Below are positions 63,103-64,000 of a stretch of DNA of 64,000 nt, piece after piece. The stretch lies in contig AZKM01000006.1 in NCBI GenBank assembly GCA_000510425.1, forward strand, positions 62,001 through 126,000, written 5' to 3'. The first letter of the stretch is position 1, and each line of letters opens with the position of its first letter. This stretch comes from Eubacterium nodatum ATCC 33099 (GTDB lineage Bacteria; Bacillota; Clostridia; Peptostreptococcales; Anaerovoracaceae). The notes under the pieces are model-generated. The model saw only the letters and a list, made by a program, of their open reading frames with translations. It made no database searches and was not told where the DNA came from. The position numbers and the translations under genes are program-made.

Positions 63103-64000
63103 CTAATCCAAAGTATATTCAAAATTCATAACATCTCTTGCTGTAATCCTCATTGTTGTTCCACTAGCATTAATCCCTATATCATAAACATAATTTAAAA
63201 ATTCATCACTTTTCAAAATCTTTTCTGCAATTCCTAATGACAAATCTCCTTTTTGATATATACATATCCCTGAATAAGGTACTTGGTTTTTAGTAATGTG
63301 ATGTATTTTAACTTCTTCTGTTATCAAAGTAGATAACAATAATTTTTCTTGATTAAGATGACTTAATGCTTGTGATCTTCCAAACTCGAACCATTTTGCA
63401 TTTTTATCTTTATCACGCTTATTTAATCTTTCACTAAAGGATTTTAAATAGTTGCACAATCCTGGAAATTGTTGTATAAACTCTGATTCTTCAAAGCGCA
63501 ATATGCTATTATTTTCTCCATATGAGTATGGAAAAATCAAAAATTCTTTTCGGGCATACTGCAATGATCTTGGACTAACGGCTTCCCTTAATACCGATTT
63601 TTCAATTTTATATCCATTAACCAATATATGTTCATTATATTCTTCATAATTTTTTATTATAAACACTTCATTTAATAACGTAGCAATCGAACACATTGCA
63701 TTAAAATCATCACCAAATTTTCTTTTTTTATTTTCTTTAACAACTTCTTTTTTTCTAAAAATCCACTTATTTGTTAAACTATTTTTATGCAATGTTATTT
63801 CTCGTTTTTTCATCTTATCTACATATTGAATATCGTTATTGTTCTGTGTGCCATTACAAATAATAATAGCAGAAGAAATTAATTTATTTTCAAAGAGTTT
63901 TTCTGTTGTATAATCAATTATTACTGACAAATGAGGTAACATAAAGATACGCAATCTATCTGCAAATCTATTCTTAAAAATGTTGTTAGGAATCAGATAA
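63103..64000 (-). CDS. Eco57I-type adenine-specific DNA methyltransferase, C-terminal part (5' end outside window)
   Basis: The frame is open to the window edge and there reads YLIPNNIFKNRFADRLRIFM, the usual end of an N6-adenine methyltransferase catalytic domain. The rest is the target-recognition half: IATLLNEVFIIKNYEE, SPRSLQYARKEFLIFPYSYGE, FIQQFPGLCNYLKSF, KWFEFGRSQALS, YSGICIYQKGDLSLGIAEKILKS. The NPPY motif is upstream and unseen. A TTG within the window is not the start. It would protect host DNA, making the downstream HNH/GHKL genes a restriction-like arm. Confidence 0.8.
   Translation of the reverse strand, partial: YLIPNNIFKNRFADRLRIFMLPHLSVIIDYTTEKLFENKLISSAIIICNGTQNNNDIQYVDKMKKREITLHKNSLTNKWIFRKKEVVKENKKRKFGDDFNAMCSIATLLNEVFIIKNYEEYNEHILVNGYKIEKSVLREAVSPRSLQYARKEFLIFPYSYGENNSILRFEESEFIQQFPGLCNYLKSFSERLNKRDKDKNAKWFEFGRSQALSHLNQEKLLLSTLITEEVKIHHITKNQVPYSGICIYQKGDLSLGIAEKILKSDEFLNYVYDIGINASGTTMRITARDVMNFEYTLD

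Noticed and set aside
1..64000. CRISPR arrays, rRNA genes, intact integrases
   Set aside because: No regularly spaced repeats, no rRNA-like stretches and no tyrosine or serine recombinase frames were found.

Overview
The window reads as chromosome of a low-GC, Gram-positive anaerobe of the class Clostridia (family not resolvable by eye). The evidence is: sigma-54 next to gap-pgk-tpiA-secG, acetate kinase beside tmcAL, a clostridial crotonase, a membrane pyrophosphatase with the K+-dependent signature, many lipoproteins and Gram-positive wall enzymes, and no outer-membrane genes. Most genes lie on the minus strand. Start codons were moved to downstream Met codons wherever a good ribosome binding site decided it.  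Core part, about 1-44,100: riboflavin genes (ribBA partial, ribH); thiN and crotonase; membrane proteins and hppA; the glycolytic cluster rpoN-gap-pgk-tpiA-secG; trmL, hom, a SEC-C protein, a GntR regulator with a palindromic operator, and nth, whose promoter predicts a leaderless mRNA. Next comes a four-gene minus-strand operon (MoxR ATPase, DUF58, transglutaminase, toroid lipoprotein). Its leader has a sigma-A promoter, what I read as a cobalamin riboswitch with a matching L5-L13 kissing-loop pair, and a terminator. The lipoprotein it controls looks like the alpha domain of transcobalamin/intrinsic factor, so this may be an undescribed B12-capture operon. A house-keeping run follows (rpmF, ackA, tmcAL, coaD, rsmD, recG, Asp23, an M20 enzyme, rpmB), then a degenerate PepD-like lipoprotein, a GH25 lysozyme, an M20D amidohydrolase, a 33-residue membrane peptide, tRNA-Arg(CCG), an L,D-transpeptidase, an ABC exporter, a class V aminotransferase and an ECF S component.  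Accessory part, about 44,100-64,000, visibly more AT-rich: a graveyard of integrative-element pieces (Fic C-terminus, DUF2958 fusion, DUF3847, CD1845-like protein, two copies of a replication-type gene fragment), an IS110 remnant fused to a truncated RhuM gene, and a truncated DUF1016 nuclease. Amid these sit a TetR / Rph-like / MATE resistance-type cassette (MATE frameshifted at an A7 run) and a TipA-like MerR regulator.  Two candidate defence modules close the window. One is a Schlafen/AlbA_2 ATPase plus reverse transcriptase flanked by two RlmD-tail-like gene fragments that share a 41-bp perfect repeat. The other is a tight operon of an Eco57I-like adenine methyltransferase (cut by the window edge), a double-GHKL protein (MORC/MutL-like front, histidine-kinase back), a response-regulator receiver and an HNH nuclease, in effect a restriction-modification locus wired to a two-component relay.
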